A stretch of 64,000 nt of DNA from Silene latifolia. Its lineage: Eukaryota > Streptophyta > Magnoliopsida > Caryophyllales > Caryophyllaceae. Position numbers and translations under genes: made by a program. The notes under the pieces are model-generated. The model did not search any database, was not told the origin of the DNA, and saw only the letters and a list, made by a program, of their open reading frames with translations. Every line of letters starts with the position of its first letter. The stretch's first letter is position 1. The DNA lies in assembly GCF_048544455.1 (NCBI RefSeq), contig NC_133531.1, positions 68,424,099 through 68,488,098 of the forward strand, given 5' to 3'. This document shows, one piece after another, positions 11,358-23,487 of the stretch.

Positions 11358-12106
11358 TCGGGATCCTCTCCAGTACCCTTAAAGTACAGTACTGGAGGGT
11401 CCAGTACAGACGACATTGCTTGGTTCCTAACAATCCAATGCCCCATATTATATTACATTGCCATTATTACAAAAAAAGAAAAAAAAAAATAATACAGCAT
11501 CCCTTCTTCCTCGGTCCTCATCAATGGTGATCCAACGTTATACATTTATACCATATAGCCATATCTGGCCACTATCACAAATACCCACCCCCTGAGATCC
11601 GGATGAAAATTACCCTACCGTCACTTTGCCGTATCGTCGCCTTCTCGAACCGTCAGACTGAGAAACCACCGTTACCCACCACTTATTTCTACCTCTCCCA
11701 TCGCAATAATCTATCAATTCATAATCCGTACTCGTAATCGTCATCACCAAAGCAATAGCTAAGCTATGTTGGAATTGCCCTAAAGTTCCGCCTTATTTGT
11801 GTTCTTCAAAGCCAAGTTAGAAGGCCAAATCAGCAGATTTAATAAAAAAGATGATAATGATTTGATGAAAGAGAATTTGATAAGCGATGGTTGGCTTTGG
11901 ATTTGAAAGTTGAAAAATTAAAAGGGGAAATAAGGTAGAAGATGATCAAAATCTGCTAAAATAATACGGAGTAGGAATAATGGGAAGAGTAATTTTAGCC
12001 CTGGATTTTTTCTTCTACCACGTGGCTTCAGATAAGGGGAGTACGGGACTCGGGGAGTACTGGAGGTCCAGTTCTTTTCATGAACTGAAGAGGAGCCGGA
12101 CTCAAT
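11358..12106. mobile_element. Mutator-type MITE in the DODA A 5' leader
   Basis: The ends carry related inverted sequences (GGATCCTCTCCAGTAC-like at the left, reverse complement of GGCTCCTCTTCAGTTC-like at the right). A 9-bp direct repeat AAGTTGGTG flanks the insert (11349-11357 and 12107-12115). The length is about 749 bp, with no coding capacity recognised inside. The 9-bp duplication points to a Mutator relative. It separates the DODA start codon (11308) from a TATA box at 12134-12140. Confidence 0.75.
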
Positions 12107-12115
12107 AAGTTGGTG

Positions 12116-12530
12116 ATGACGTGTGATTCTCTATTATATAGCTGTTTTATTATACAACCTTTTATAAGAGAGTGTTTATGAGAATCTTGAAAAATTTAAA
12201 AGAAAATCGATTTAGATAATGTCAAGAAGGAAAAAAGATTGTGAATTGTGAAACGTCACAAGCAAGACTTGCCGTAATATGATACTCCGTTGAATCTTAG
12301 TCATCTTCAGATTTGGTTAAACTTTTACTAAGAAAATTTGTTGAGGAACAATTAGTAAATGCTTAAGTTCCTTAATTCGTCGTCAATTTTAATTACTTCA
12401 TACTTTTTTTTAATATAAAAAGAAAGGTATTTCCCTTTATACTCACTTGCAGACACTTCCCTTGTCTCAAAAAAAAAAAAAAAACAATCTACGGTCTTGG
12501 GTAATTCTTATGCATGCTTCATGCGCTCAT
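12116..12530. other. Upstream region of DODA copy A
   Basis: Apart from the candidate TATA box, this is AT-rich sequence without a gene. It should hold whatever native promoter elements DODA copy A keeps. A poly(A) tract lies near 12470. Confidence 0.4.
12134..12140 (-). promoter_or_regulatory. Candidate TATA box of DODA copy A
   Basis: On the minus strand the sequence reads CTATATAATAG. Removing the 749-bp MITE and one target duplication would place it about 70-75 bp upstream of the DODA start codon, a normal plant spacing. In the present sequence it is over 800 bp away. Confidence 0.5.
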
Positions 12531-12533
12531 TCT

Positions 12534-12765
12534 CAAATGAGAATTGGTGATTTTCAGCAATTCTCCCTTGTGACGGTCACAATTTGCGACGGGTAAATGT
12601 GACCACTTTTTGATAAAATGTAACCACTTAAGTACTGTTCATAAAATGTTACTTTTAAAAATATGGTCACATTTTCTCATAAACTGGTCACATTTGGCCC
12701 GTCGCAAATGTGAATAGTGTTTGTGACGGAATAATACCCGTCACAAATGAGAATTGGTGATTTTA
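12534..12765. mobile_element. Hairpin MITE-like inverted repeat flanked by 20-bp direct repeats
   Basis: The arms GTGACGG...GCGACGGGTAAATGTGACCA and TGGTCACATTTGGCCCGTCGC are inverted about a short AT-rich centre, so the stretch could fold into a long hairpin. The 20-bp sequence AAATGAGAATTGGTGATTTT occurs directly repeated at both sides (about 12534 and 12745). The direct repeat is too long for a standard target duplication and may belong to the element family itself. No coding sequence. Confidence 0.55.
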
Positions 12766-12769
12766 TATA

Positions 12770-13585
12770 GAGGGTTGACTTGAAGAAGTTTATAGTAGAC
12801 ACATTTTGTCCAATTTGAATATAATTGTTGTTTATAAGAACGTAGTTGCTCTTTTATGGACGAAGATTATTTTTCGTGGACTTTTTCCCACTACTTTTCC
12901 ATAATTTACCCTTAGCCAAAAAAACAAAATAAACTAACTTTTTCTAATATTTTCCTTGCAAAATTAATCAAATCCCTCAAATTACTCAATTATGAACGCT
13001 AATTTTCATCTCGATCAAGTAATTACTCTAATTATTAACATTATTAACTTTGTTATATCAAATTGGGGAAATTAAATTAATCTAAATTAATGAAGTTAGG
13101 GTTTAAAAAGTCTATTGTCAATCCTTTTGATTTTATCTAGAAATCATTGAAAATTTTGTGGTATTCGTCGTTTCCTTTGCAATTGAAAATCTGCATACAA
13201 AATTTGGTGTTATGCCTCTAGGCCCACCCAAATTGATTTCTTGGGTAGCACAGTATTGAGCGCACCAAAGCCATATTTCCATTTGTTCATGAAAATCATT
13301 TTACTGAAGTCATGTATTGTTGAGTCGCAAAGCTTCTGACCGGTGGTTTGGGAGAAGAATTGTGGTGGTCCGGTGATTTGGGTGGTGTAGTAGCTAGTCT
13401 GGGTGGCGGTTTATTGGTGTGAGAAATAGAGAGATTTATTAGATTGTAAATAAGATGGAAAAAAGGTTGTAGAAATGACAAGGGTATAATGATTATTTAT
13501 GTCCATGATTGAGTCAATCATGTCCATGAATGAGCATAACCCTATAAGAATAACAATTGTTCATCCCAAATTGACATATTGTGAC
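12770..13585. other. Intergenic, nothing recognised
   Basis: AT-rich spacer between DODA copy A and the MITE cluster. It has only short open frames that I cannot tie to any family. Confidence 0.4.
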
Positions 13586-13589
13586 AGCA

Positions 13590-13882
13590 GTAACTGGATT
13601 ATACATCTGATGTAGTACATCACATGATATAGTTTTTGAGCATTAAGATAAAGTTTTTTAGTTTTAATTTAAAATTTTTGAGTTTTATTATAAAATTTTT
13701 GAGTTCATTTACTTAAACATTAATCTCAAAAAGTTACATTATAACTCAATAAAATTACATATAAACTCATAAAAAATTGATTTTTGTCGTCATAAAACTA
13801 AAATGTAATTTATGAACTCTAAAAAAATACACAAAAACTCAAACTCATTGAGTGTGAGGTAGTACATCTGATGTACAATCTT
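13590..13882. mobile_element. MITE with imperfect ~30-bp terminal inverted repeats
   Basis: The left end reads ATACATCTGATGTAGTACATC and the right end, reversed, reads TGTACATCAGATGTACTACC, giving an imperfect inverted pair about 290 bp apart. The interior is AT-rich with repeated TTTTTGAGTT-like words. Superfamily not determined. Confidence 0.55.
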
Positions 13883-14330
13883 TTTTCTCTTGTGACAGTA
13901 ATTCCAAAATTCAATCGTGGATTTATTTGTCCAGGTGTAGTAAAAGACTAGGTCCTGAACATAAATCATCGAGTTAAAGGTACCATGACAATATTTGTAA
14001 GTTAATATTTGAGCCAACTCTTTCAAGTTAAGAGTAGGCTGAATGATACTCCCTCCATTTTTTTATATATGTCATTTTAGACTTTTGCACATGAATTAAG
14101 AAGAATTTATGAAAACAAAAAGCATTGATTATGTATAATTAAGAACCTTGGAAAAAGTTCATCAACATCAATCGAGTCTTCTCTAGGGTTTCTATGAGAG
14201 CCTCAGTCTGTGCTTAGTCGTCGATCCCTCCTTATTCATGAAGGTTGATCTCTTCGATATTCTATCGAAGGGCTCACGTTTTCTCGAATATTTACAACGT
14301 TTTTGTCTTCTCTAAAACTACAATCTGCTT

Positions 14331-15710
14331 ATGTCGAGCAACCAAGTTCGATCGAATAAGGATACTGGTAAAGGGGTCATGGAGCGGGAGGATGATGGTT
14401 TCATGTGGGACGTAGGGGAGAGTTCGAAGGAAGAAGAACAAGCGAAACACATTCTTGTTGGACGCATATGAACATCGAAAGCAATTAATGCCAAAGCAGC
14501 GGTCGACTCTATGACGAAACTTTGGAACACAAAAGGTACGGTGACTGGCAATTTGATTGATGTAAAATCCAAAATTTTCGTCTTTAATTTTGCTAATGAA
14601 AAGGACAAAGCTAGGGTTATCGAGGGACAACCGTGGCACTTCGATATATTCATATGGAGTTTTAGTGACCCTTGTGAGGATGGGAAACTGTCGGATACAC
14701 CTTTGTTTCATGTGCCGTTGTGGATTAGGGTTTATGATTTACCTATTAGAGGCAGGTCGAACGTGGAAAATGTGCGTCATTTAGGGATGCAATTAGGGCA
14801 ATTCGTTGTGGCAGATGAAGCGCCCTTTCCAGAGATGGAACGTGCCATCCGTATAAGGGTTATCCATGATGTACGAATGCCCCTCAAGGCGCAGTTAGAA
14901 GTGCGGATGCCAACAGGTGGGATGTTTCAGTTCGATGTCAAATACGAAAGGCTCCCGACTTTCTGCTATGGATGTGGGTTACTTGGGCATGGTGAGAAGG
15001 ATTGTGACGATGGTCCATACGATGAGGGAGAGTTAAAATTTAGTGAAGCGTTGAGAGCCTCGCCTTGGAAGGCTTTTAAGACTGTAGCAGAGGTTAAAGG
15101 CAAGGGAGCGAGGTCCCTTAATGCAGCTTTCGAAGAAGAGAACAGGAAGAGGGAGGAAGCCGCTGTAGAGGAAATGATAAACAAGCTGAAAACCATTGCT
15201 ATCAAACTCAAAGGAGGGGGGGGGGGAGGGGGAGTAAAAGGTAGAAAGGAGGAGGGACGAGAGAGTATGCAAGCTAAGGGAGGTGTGGAGCATACGGGGC
15301 CTGCTACTAATGTGGAAAGTACGGAACTGGTGACATTATGTCAACCCTCTGAAGAATGTGTCCCTGAACAGTTTGTTGAGGAAAGGATGAGGGAGCCTAT
15401 GGGGGGAGGAAAAGGGAGTTCTGGGGTGGGAACGATGGTGGACAATCAGGTTGATCGTATGCAAACAGACCCAAACCTGGAATCATCAAACAATCAGAAA
15501 GAAGGCAAGTGGCGGAGATTGGGACGAGACCTGCAGGAATGCCCCATAAAACAAAGGGGGGTCCTGAACTTGGAGAGGAAACGTAAAGATCCTGAGGGGG
15601 TGGGGAGTCCTCGGACAGAGGAAGTGACAGCAAAGAAGGTTTGTATTGTGATGGGTGTATCTTCACCCGAGGCGGTGGTTGAGGGCACTCAACCCCGCCG
15701 GGCATCATGA
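14331..15710 (+). pseudogene. LINE ORF1 (RNA-binding protein, DUF4283 type with zinc knuckle)
   Basis: ORF1 of plant L1 elements coats the element RNA. The frame begins ATGTCGAGC at 14331, has an in-frame TGA at 14469-14471, and is then open from 14511 to 15710. The N-terminal part matches the plant retroelement DUF4283 type (RVIEGQPWHFD, followed by PLWIRVYDLP). A CCHC knuckle CYGCGLLGHGEKDC lies at about 14963-15004. The C-terminal third is charged, with a glycine run at about 15214-15231. Apart from the single stop it would be a 459-residue protein. Confidence 0.85.
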
Positions 15711-18700
15711 AAATATTGAGCCTTAACTGCAGGGGATTGGGCAACCTGGCTGCGGTAGGCGGACTAAAAAACCTTGTCCGGAGGGAAAATCCTGATTTTT
15801 TTTTTTGTGAAACCAAATTTAGTAGTATAGAAATGAAGAAGATTAGGGGATGTATGCAGGACTTTGATGGGTGGGAGGTTGATAGTGTGGGACGGTCTGG
15901 GGGTTTGGCGAGTTGGTGGAAAAAGGAGGTTACTGTACAGTTCCGGTCAGCTTCTATCCATTACATGGACTGGGATATCGAGATGGCGGGTGTAACATGG
16001 AGGCTAACGGGGTTCTATGGATGGCCGGCTGTTCAAGACAGACATCTTTCATGGCAGCAGTTGCGTATTTTGGCGGAGCAGTATGAGGGACCTTGGCTAT
16101 GTATAGGAGACTTTAATGAGATTCTGTATGCGACAGAGATGAAGGGGGGTTCGAGAGCGCAATGGCAAATGAATAACTTCGGAGAAGCGGTGGATGATTG
16201 TGGGTTTCGTGATCTCCTTTTTATTGGATATGAATTCACGAATGACAATGGCCAAGTGGGAGAAGACAACCGTCAAAGTCGCATTGATAGGGCTATGAGT
16301 ACGGAGGAATGGGTGGACCTTTTCCCGTATGCCAAGCTCTACCATTTGGGTGCGGAATGGTCCGACCATGTACCTCTGTTGGTGATGTTGGATGGCATGC
16401 CGAAAGAGGGGGATGCTAATGGGAGGAAATTTCGTTTTGAGCAAATGTGGATCGAGGAGGAAGGGTGTGAGGATACTATCCAGAGGGCGTGGGACCCGGG
16501 AGACGATGTGGTGTGCAATATTAAGCGATGTGCTCACCACCTGCTAGTGTGGAAGGGTGCAAGTGTGGGTAAAATTGTCAAGGAACTTAAATTGCAGAGG
16601 AAGAAGTTACAGAGACTTGACGGGGAAGTTAGAACTGAAAATATTGTGAATGAGCGAAAGAAAATTAAAGGCAAGATTGCTTAACTTATCAAACAGGAAG
16701 AACAGTTTTGGAGGCAACGATCGAGGGTCCTTTGGCTCAAAGACGGGGATAGGAACACCAAGTATTTTCACCGGAAAGCTAGGCAAAGGAAGCAGAAAAA
16801 TCATATAAAATTTCTCATTGATGACCATGATCGTAAAGTGGAAACCCAAGAAGGCATCAAAGCGACGGCCGTGAGCTACTTTACCAATCTGTTCGAGACA
16901 TCTAATCCCATAAATGTCGAAGGTACTCTAGCTGGCATTAAGGGACGGGTGTCGAGGAAAATGAATGCGGGGCTGCGAGAGATATACACAGGCGAAGAAA
17001 TTGTCGAGGCTTTAAATCAAATGCACCCTTTAAAGGCACCGGGACCGGACGGTATGAATGCTTTATTTTTCCATACTTATTGGCATATTGTGGGCGCATC
17101 GATTATTAAGGAATGTTTACGTATTTTAAATGGCGGTGAGATGCCCAGTGAGCTAAATTTGACGCATTTGGTTCTTATACCGAAGAAGAAAGACGCCAAT
17201 CGAATGTCAGAATTTCGGCCCATAAATTTATGCAATGTTCTTTATAAAATTGTGTCAAAGGTGTTGGCTAATAGATTAAAACGATTTCTTGGTGATATAG
17301 TATCCGAAAACCAAAGTGCATTTACGCCAGGGAGACTCATCTCTGATAATATACTTGCTGCTTTCGAAATGTTTCACCACATGAAAAACTCTCGTGGAGG
17401 CGGAGGACATATGGCGTTGAAGCTCGACATGGCGAAGTCCTATGACAGAATCGAGTGGGGGTTCCTGGATAGGGTGTTAAAGACAATGGGGTTCGATGAG
17501 GGATGGCGAAGGCGGGTGATGGGTTGTGTGACATCGGTCTCATTTGCGGTCATGATCAATGGAGGCTTGTCGGACTGTTTCACTCCAAGGAGAGGGTTAT
17601 GGAAAGGGGACCCACTTTCACCATATCTCTTTATCTTGTGTGCGGAAGTGTTCTCGAGTATGTTATATAGAGCTATGGAGAGAGGGGCGCTGCACGGGAT
17701 CAAAGTGGCTCCTCTGGCTCCTATGGTAACACACCTTTTTTTCGCAGACGATAGTATTATATTTGTAAAAGCTAATGTGAAGGAGGCTCGGGTTGTGAAG
17801 GATATCATTGGGCAATATGAGCAGGCTTCGGGGCAATTGGTAAGTCTCGATAAAACTACCGTTTCTTTTAGCAAAGGCACAAATAATTCGCGGATGAGTT
17901 CCATTGCTGCTATCTTAGGAGTACGAGTAGTGCATGAATAAGGTAAATACCTTGGGCTTCCCACGGTCCTAGGGAGGTTGAAGGAACCCTTGCTCAAAAT
18001 TATAAGAGACAAATTATATAAGAGGCTACAAGGCTGGAGAGGTATGATGCTAAGCAAGGCGGAAAGGGAAACTCTTATTAAATCAATTGCCCAAGCCATA
18101 CCCACTTATGCTATGAGTGTTTTCAAATTACCGGGCTCGTTTTGTGGAAGAGATGCGTAGTCTGATTTCAAGATTTTGGTGGGGAGCGAATAATGGAGCA
18201 AATAAAATACTGTGGATAGCTTGGGAACGAGTTTGTAGGTCGAAGGAGGATGGGGGGCTAGGCTTTCGTGACTTTCGGATGTTCAATAAAGCTTTATTAG
18301 CCAAGCAAGGATGGCGGCTCATGACGCAGGACAACTGCCTTATGTCTAGGGTGCTTAAAGGTAGATACTTTGCGGATAGGGGTTTTTTGGAGGCGGAGCT
18401 TGGCCAAAGCCCGAGCTACTCGTGGAGGAGTATTTGGGAGATGAAAGAAGTGATCATGCTAGGAGCAAGGACGAGAATTGGGGATGGATGGAGCACCTCG
18501 GTGTGGATTGATCCTTGGATCCCGAATACCCAATCTCGACGGATAATTTCCCCTCGTCTTGGTAATGATCCGGATATGAAAGTAGCCCACTTAATGCTGC
18601 CTGGAAGAGTAGGATGGAACGATGAGCTTCTAAACACACTTTTCTTGCCTTTCGAGAGGGAGCGCATCAGGTCCATTCAAATTAGTGAATCTGCCCTAGT

Positions 18701-19849
18701 TGATGAATGGTGTTGGGATGGCTAGAAGGATGGGAACTACACTGTCAAATCTGCTTATCACCTCCTCCAAGGCCGTGGGAATATAGCAGAATAGTCGGAA
18801 TATACGCGTGACCGATGGTTGTGGAAGGTAATATGGAAGACCCCTATGTTGCCCAGAGTTAAAGTGTTTATGTGGCAGTTATGTCATGATGCCATTCCAA
18901 CAAAGAGCAACATCGCTAAGCGCTTGAGATTAGAAGATGAGGAGTGCCCCCTATGTCACCATGTTGGGGAGACTTGTCTTCATATCATTCGGGATTGCGG
19001 GTGGGTGGATGAGATTTGGAAGGGGTGGGTCTGGAGGAATGGGTGAATAACGGGTTTGTGCGGGTAAGGGAGTGGGTGGAAGGTGTGCTTAGGGAGCTAG
19101 GGTAAGAGGAGAGAGGGAAGTTCATGATTACGTGCTGGGCCATTTGGGAACGAAGAAACAGAGCGGTGTTCGAAGGGGAGTGTAGTAATGGGGAATGGGT
19201 GGTAAGACGAGCCATTGATTTGTGGTGGGAGTTCCATGAGGTGAGGGGAGACGGGGGAAGAACGGTGAATGGTGGTAGATGGCAGCCTATGGAGGAGGGT
19301 ACACGCAGGAGGAGGGGGTTAGAGGAGATATTGAGTAGGCATGAGGAAGGAGATAGTGGAGGTGTGCAGGGGAATATGAACGAGTTCACCATCAATACTG
19401 ATGCGGGGTTTCTGCTGGGTCTTGGTATGGGTCTGGGAGCTGTTGGGAGAGATCATGAGGGGCGAGTGAAATGGGCGGTGGTGGTGCAGATGAAAGAGAC
19501 GAGAGGACCTAAAATGGCAGAGGCAGAGGCGATTCTTTTGGGTATGAAGGAAGCAAAAAGTGCGGGCTACACTAATATCGTCATTGCAAGTGACTGCTTG
19601 AAAGTGGTGAAAGACCTTAATGCAAAGACCACAGGAAAGGCGGATATACATCTAGTTTATGAAGACATTTTTTCTCTTTGTAGTTGTTTTATTTCAGTTG
19701 TTTTTAAGTTTATTAGACGGGATCGAAATAGGGAGGCTCATAAGCTAGCTCATTCTTTGCCATGGTACGAGGGTAGACGTATGTGGAGGGAGGAAGCTGC
19801 TCAAACTGTTGTTGATGTTCTTTATCATGAGTTGAATGAAATGATTTAA
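15707..19849 (+). pseudogene. LINE ORF2 (endonuclease, reverse transcriptase, zf-RVT, RNase H)
   Basis: The endonuclease (15707-16390) shows MKILSLNCRGLG, the metal-binding CETKF, GDFNEI and WSDHVPL. The reverse transcriptase (about 16990-17950) shows KAPGPDGMN and the catalytic FADDSIIF at about 17743. A zf-RVT motif CPLCHHVGETCLHII lies at about 18946. RNase H (about 19390-19750) has INTDAG, AEAEAI and IASDC. In-frame stops occur at 16682, 17939, 18723 and near 18792. Frameshifts lie near 18140 and between about 19047 and 19124. The protein is therefore not made, though all domains are still readable. Confidence 0.9.
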
Positions 19850-19862
19850 CCCCTTTGGGGTT
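19848..19862 (+). other. 3'-terminal stem-loop of the LINE
   Basis: The sequence AACCCCTTTGGGGTT forms a perfect 6-bp stem with a TTT loop. It overlaps the ORF2 stop codon and ends 10 bp before the poly(A) tail. Some LINE reverse transcriptases recognise a 3' stem-loop, so this may be the element's priming signal (inference). Confidence 0.5.
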
Positions 19863-20102
19863 TTTTCTTGCAAAAAAAAAAAAAGAACCTTGGAAATCTT
19901 GAAAATAATTTTTTATTATCCTCAACATTATCTCTTATTGGTTAATTCTCTCCACAACTAATCAATTAAATGCATAAAAAAAGTTAATGTGTATGGGAAA
20001 CAAAGAAGTGCATTGGAAAAGGAAAACAAACTCAAAAACGACAAATAAACTGAAAAAAGCGGATTTCTCTAAAACGACATATATAAAAAAATAGAGAGAG
20101 TA

Positions 20103-21335
20103 GATTATAAACTTCTTAAAAATTGCCCCATTGGTTGGTCATTTTGTCATGGCGTTAATTAGTCTGTTGTACAATTTATAACTTGTACTATGTTCGACTA
20201 AATTATTTGTCTACCGTAAATTAAAATACCCATAAAAAGTAACAAATAGCTAACAGCTCGGAAAGAGTAATAAACAATCTAAAAGCAATTTCTATCCATC
20301 TTTAACATTCACTCCTTTATTGGCCATTAGGTTGTTTTGGCCGAGTGGGGATCATCTATTCCATTTGTTGTCCAATTATATGTGCCACACAACTTACTTT
20401 TTAACACATCAGCAAGTTTATATATTTGTTGCAATATTTGATTTTGCCATAAGTAATGTGTCAAAAGGTAAGTGGAGTGACACACACAATGAGATACAAA
20501 AGTGGGACAGATAATCCTCACGCACTCTTTTGGATTACTACTAATATTACGTTAAAAGAAAGTCAACTCCATTCTCTTGTACTTCACCAACACGTCACAA
20601 CTTGCCGTTGTATTTTTATGTTCGGTCTTTTTAGAGGAATAATATTCGTTAAGTTTTAGGAAATTGATTTGTACGAACAGGAATTGATAATAATTAACTT
20701 CACCGAATCGACTTTGTTTTTTTATTGAGATAAGATGGTGTTCAATGATTTTTGGCACAAAAATCAGAGAAGTAATTCAAAAATATTGTCTGTAGACTGT
20801 TATGTCGTTCTATGATACAAGGAACAAAAGATTGATTTTCTGTAACCTTTTCTTCTTATCCTTTATCTATATATTTAGGGACAAGGATTTGGGAAAATAG
20901 AGTTATTTCCAAAGAGTTGTAACTCTTCTGCATAAAATTAATTAAAACCGCGTAAATAATTATGCAAGTATAAAAACTCCGTACTTCCCGAACTCGCATT
21001 ATATTATTTAGAAATTACCCATTTACGAACCATACTTAATTACGCCAAAATGAACCGATAATTACACTTAAATCACTAGCATTTAATATGGTAATATTAG
21101 TTTACGGATTTTCTGATGATACTTCTTACAAATATTTCTCTAATTAGTTTCTTAACGTGCGCCCTTAAATCACATAGAATAACGGTTTTACGTTTTATAA
21201 TGAAGGGAGTATTTTGTAAGTATAGTCTGTGCTATTAGTTTAGCTCCATACTCTTGTGGTCAATCCTTCCTCTTTTGCATAATAAATAAACCGGTACACA
21301 TAAAAGCACCAATAAAAGAAATAAAATTCAATGTG
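20103..21335. other. Intergenic, nothing recognised
   Basis: AT-rich spacer between the Stowaway/LINE nest and the next dispersed repeat. A GAAGGGAGTA word near 21201 may be a Stowaway end remnant. No gene or RNA seen. Confidence 0.4.
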
Positions 21336-21339
21336 CGGA

Positions 21340-21545
21340 AGCGTGAATATCCCGTGTTGGGCCTCTGTTGTACCTATGTCCACTGTTCATAATAGTACGA
21401 TATTGTCCGCTTTGGGCCAAGCCTCACGGATTTACTCTTGGGCTCCTTCTCAAAAGGCCTCGTACTATTATATTTTGTAGACACTTATAAAGATGAGCTT
21501 TCATCTTTATTCTACCGATGTGGGACATGAGTTTGCACCCTAACA
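21340..21545 (-). repeat. Dispersed plant repeat (TRIM/solo-LTR-like, TGTTAGGGTGCAAAC end)
   Basis: On the minus strand it starts TGTTAGGGTGCAAACTCATG, contains TCCCACATCGG, then GAGAAGGAGCCC and GGCCCAAAGCGGACAATATC. This is a combination I recognise from many plant intergenic regions as a short LTR-like dispersed repeat. I could not define both ends or a target duplication. Identification is from memory and tentative. Confidence 0.45.
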
Positions 21546-21820
21546 GATACAAAACCCGAATTGGCCTATTACTTTGGTTTAGAGTGTCGTTTACAAAAAA
21601 AAAAAACAAAATAGGCAAATATTTAGAACACGGCATTTTAATAACAATTCGAGCAATTATGCAATATGTAGCTCTTAATTTTAATATCCATTACAAATTT
21701 ACACTACACCATTCAGGTTTGGACCATACAATGATACAAGTCCCTCCAACTTAAAGAGCAGTGCACTAAAAGCATCATGAAATCAAATAAGGTATGGACC
21801 ATGAAATCTGAAGAATCTTA

Positions 21821-22080
21821 CTTCCTCCATTCAACTCCACTCTACCACTTTACTTTTTCACGTTCGCCAACGCGTGTTTTACGCGGTAAATATCGTTAGC
21901 TGCGTATTTGCAAAAAAATTATAAAAGTTAGATATTTTTAATGTACTCGTAAAGACGAATCAAACAAGATCTCACATGAATATATTTTCACTTATATATT
22001 AAAAGAAAATCAAGATTGAATATGCAATTGTGAATAGTATAGAAAATGAAAATAGGTAGAGTGGAGTTGAATAGAGGAAG
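21821..22080. mobile_element. Stowaway MITE, 260 bp
   Basis: TA target sites (21819-21820, 22081-22082) flank inverted termini: CTTCCTCCATTCAACTCCAC at the left and its near-perfect complement at the right. The interior is AT-rich and non-coding. It appears complete. Confidence 0.82.
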
Positions 22081-22184
22081 TATATTTTAAATAGAATTAC
22101 AAGAGAAAAATACAATATTAACCGAGCTCATGAGTACCTTGTCTCGGTGGTTGCCACCACTAAATTGGCATACAATGTTATAAC

Positions 22185-23487
22185 TGTAATACCCGTCCTT
22201 TTTGGGACCCGTTGACCAACGTTGACCGACTTTGGGGGCATGTGATAGCCCTTACGAATGCGTGCAAGAGTTGCCTTGTGTCGTGTTTGGCTTTGGGGAT
22301 GTGTGGTACTCGATAGAGTAGAGGCTACTCGATCTAGTAGCTTGGGTAATCGATCGAGTAAGTTAGTTACTCAATCGAGTAGCGTCTTTCCAGCGAGGGT
22401 TTATAATCGTGTTTTGTTAGTATCGCAAATCATTTCTGCCGCTTTCCTTCAGACCTAGATGTCGCCTCCCTCCTTTCCCTTCACCATAATTCCTTCCATG
22501 GGAGCTTTAGAGGATGCTAGTGCCTTGTGGATGAGTTGCTTGAGTCGGGTAGCGGTCTTAACGCCGATATGCTATGCGTAGGTATGTCATCATCATCTTT
22601 GTCATTGTTGTTCCTTGTAGGATTGTGATGGTAGTAATAGGCTATTATGCGATTTGTATAGGGGTTGCTTGCTTGGTTGATGTCATGTGTTTGATCGAGG
22701 AGTTGTTGTGGTTGGCTAAAGATAGGTTCGCCTACTCAGTTCCTGTTGGTTGTTTAGTGTGACGGTCGTTGTATTGTTGTTGTGTCAGTATGGCTGATTG
22801 TGTATGGTAATCGGTTGGTGTGTGCTGTTTCTTTGGTTGTTGTTGTAGTGCAGCTGTTTGTGTGTGATTGTCTATGGTTCTCGAGGTGCGTTCTCGGCTG
22901 AGTGGAGTCACTTGCGGGAGTGGCTTCACACCCTAGTTTTGCCCTCCGTGGAACCCGCCACAGGAGGGGATGTGCATATTAATAGGGCAGGGTTATCGCT
23001 CAGTATGATGAGCGGGGCTTAGGTGGGAACGGCTGCGGTCCCCCATTGGCAGGGCTGGTCCAGTAGACAGTCGATGATGATTGGTTGGAGGAGATGTGGT
23101 TTGTATGTTTATTGTTGCTTCCGTATTGTTATGCTAGTGGTTGGTGTGTGTTTTCAGTTACTGACCTCGTGTGGTTGTTTCTTGTTTATCTATGTTGTGT
23201 CTGCCGTGATCCCTTATGGTGAGCAGTCAGTCTTAGCAGGTATTGTCTTGGATGGTAGCTGGAGTCTTGGCGGGATGAGTCTTCACGAGTAAAGACAGAA
23301 GTAGTTTATACAGTTTTGATGAGATGTACCTTTTGTATTAGTAGTTTGGTTATATCACTTGTAAAACAATTATAAATGTTCTTTTATTGACCTTTGATAA
23401 TTACTTTCCTCAGGCAACCGAGATGGTGATGTCCCTATATGCTAAGGAAGGTCTTACTAAGGCTCCTTGGTATATGAGGGTGTCACA
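22185..23487 (+). repeat. 5' LTR of the Gypsy-type element
   Basis: 1303 bp. It carries a cluster of TACTCGATCGAGTA-like palindromes near 22310-22385 and ends GGGTGTCACA just before the primer binding site. Confidence 0.85.

Larger units (their letters stand above)
14155..19882 (+). mobile_element. L1-type LINE, full length but decayed
   Basis: It is 5.7 kb, with a short 5' UTR (14155-14330), ORF1 (14331-15710), ORF2 (15707-19849), a short 3' UTR and a poly(A) tail at 19872-19882. A 14-bp target duplication AAGAACCTTGGAAA flanks it (14141-14154 and 19883-19896). ORF1 and ORF2 overlap by ATGA. It carries several stops and frameshifts and is no longer autonomous, but being full length with a clean target duplication it is not ancient. 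Confidence 0.93.
14049..20100. mobile_element. Stowaway (Tc1/mariner) MITE split by an L1 LINE
   Basis: The left terminus is CTCCCTCCATTTTTTTATAT after TA (14047-14048). The right terminus is its inverted counterpart, ATATAAAAAAATAGAGAGAG, before TA (20101-20102). TA target sites and CTCCCTCC termini are the Stowaway signature. Removing the LINE (14155-19882) and one target duplication leaves an element of about 310 bp. The MITE is therefore the older insertion. Confidence 0.8.

Noticed and set aside
18117-19849. Host RNase H or zinc-finger gene
   Set aside because: The zf-RVT and RNase H domains continue in order from the LINE reverse transcriptase and end at its poly(A) tail.
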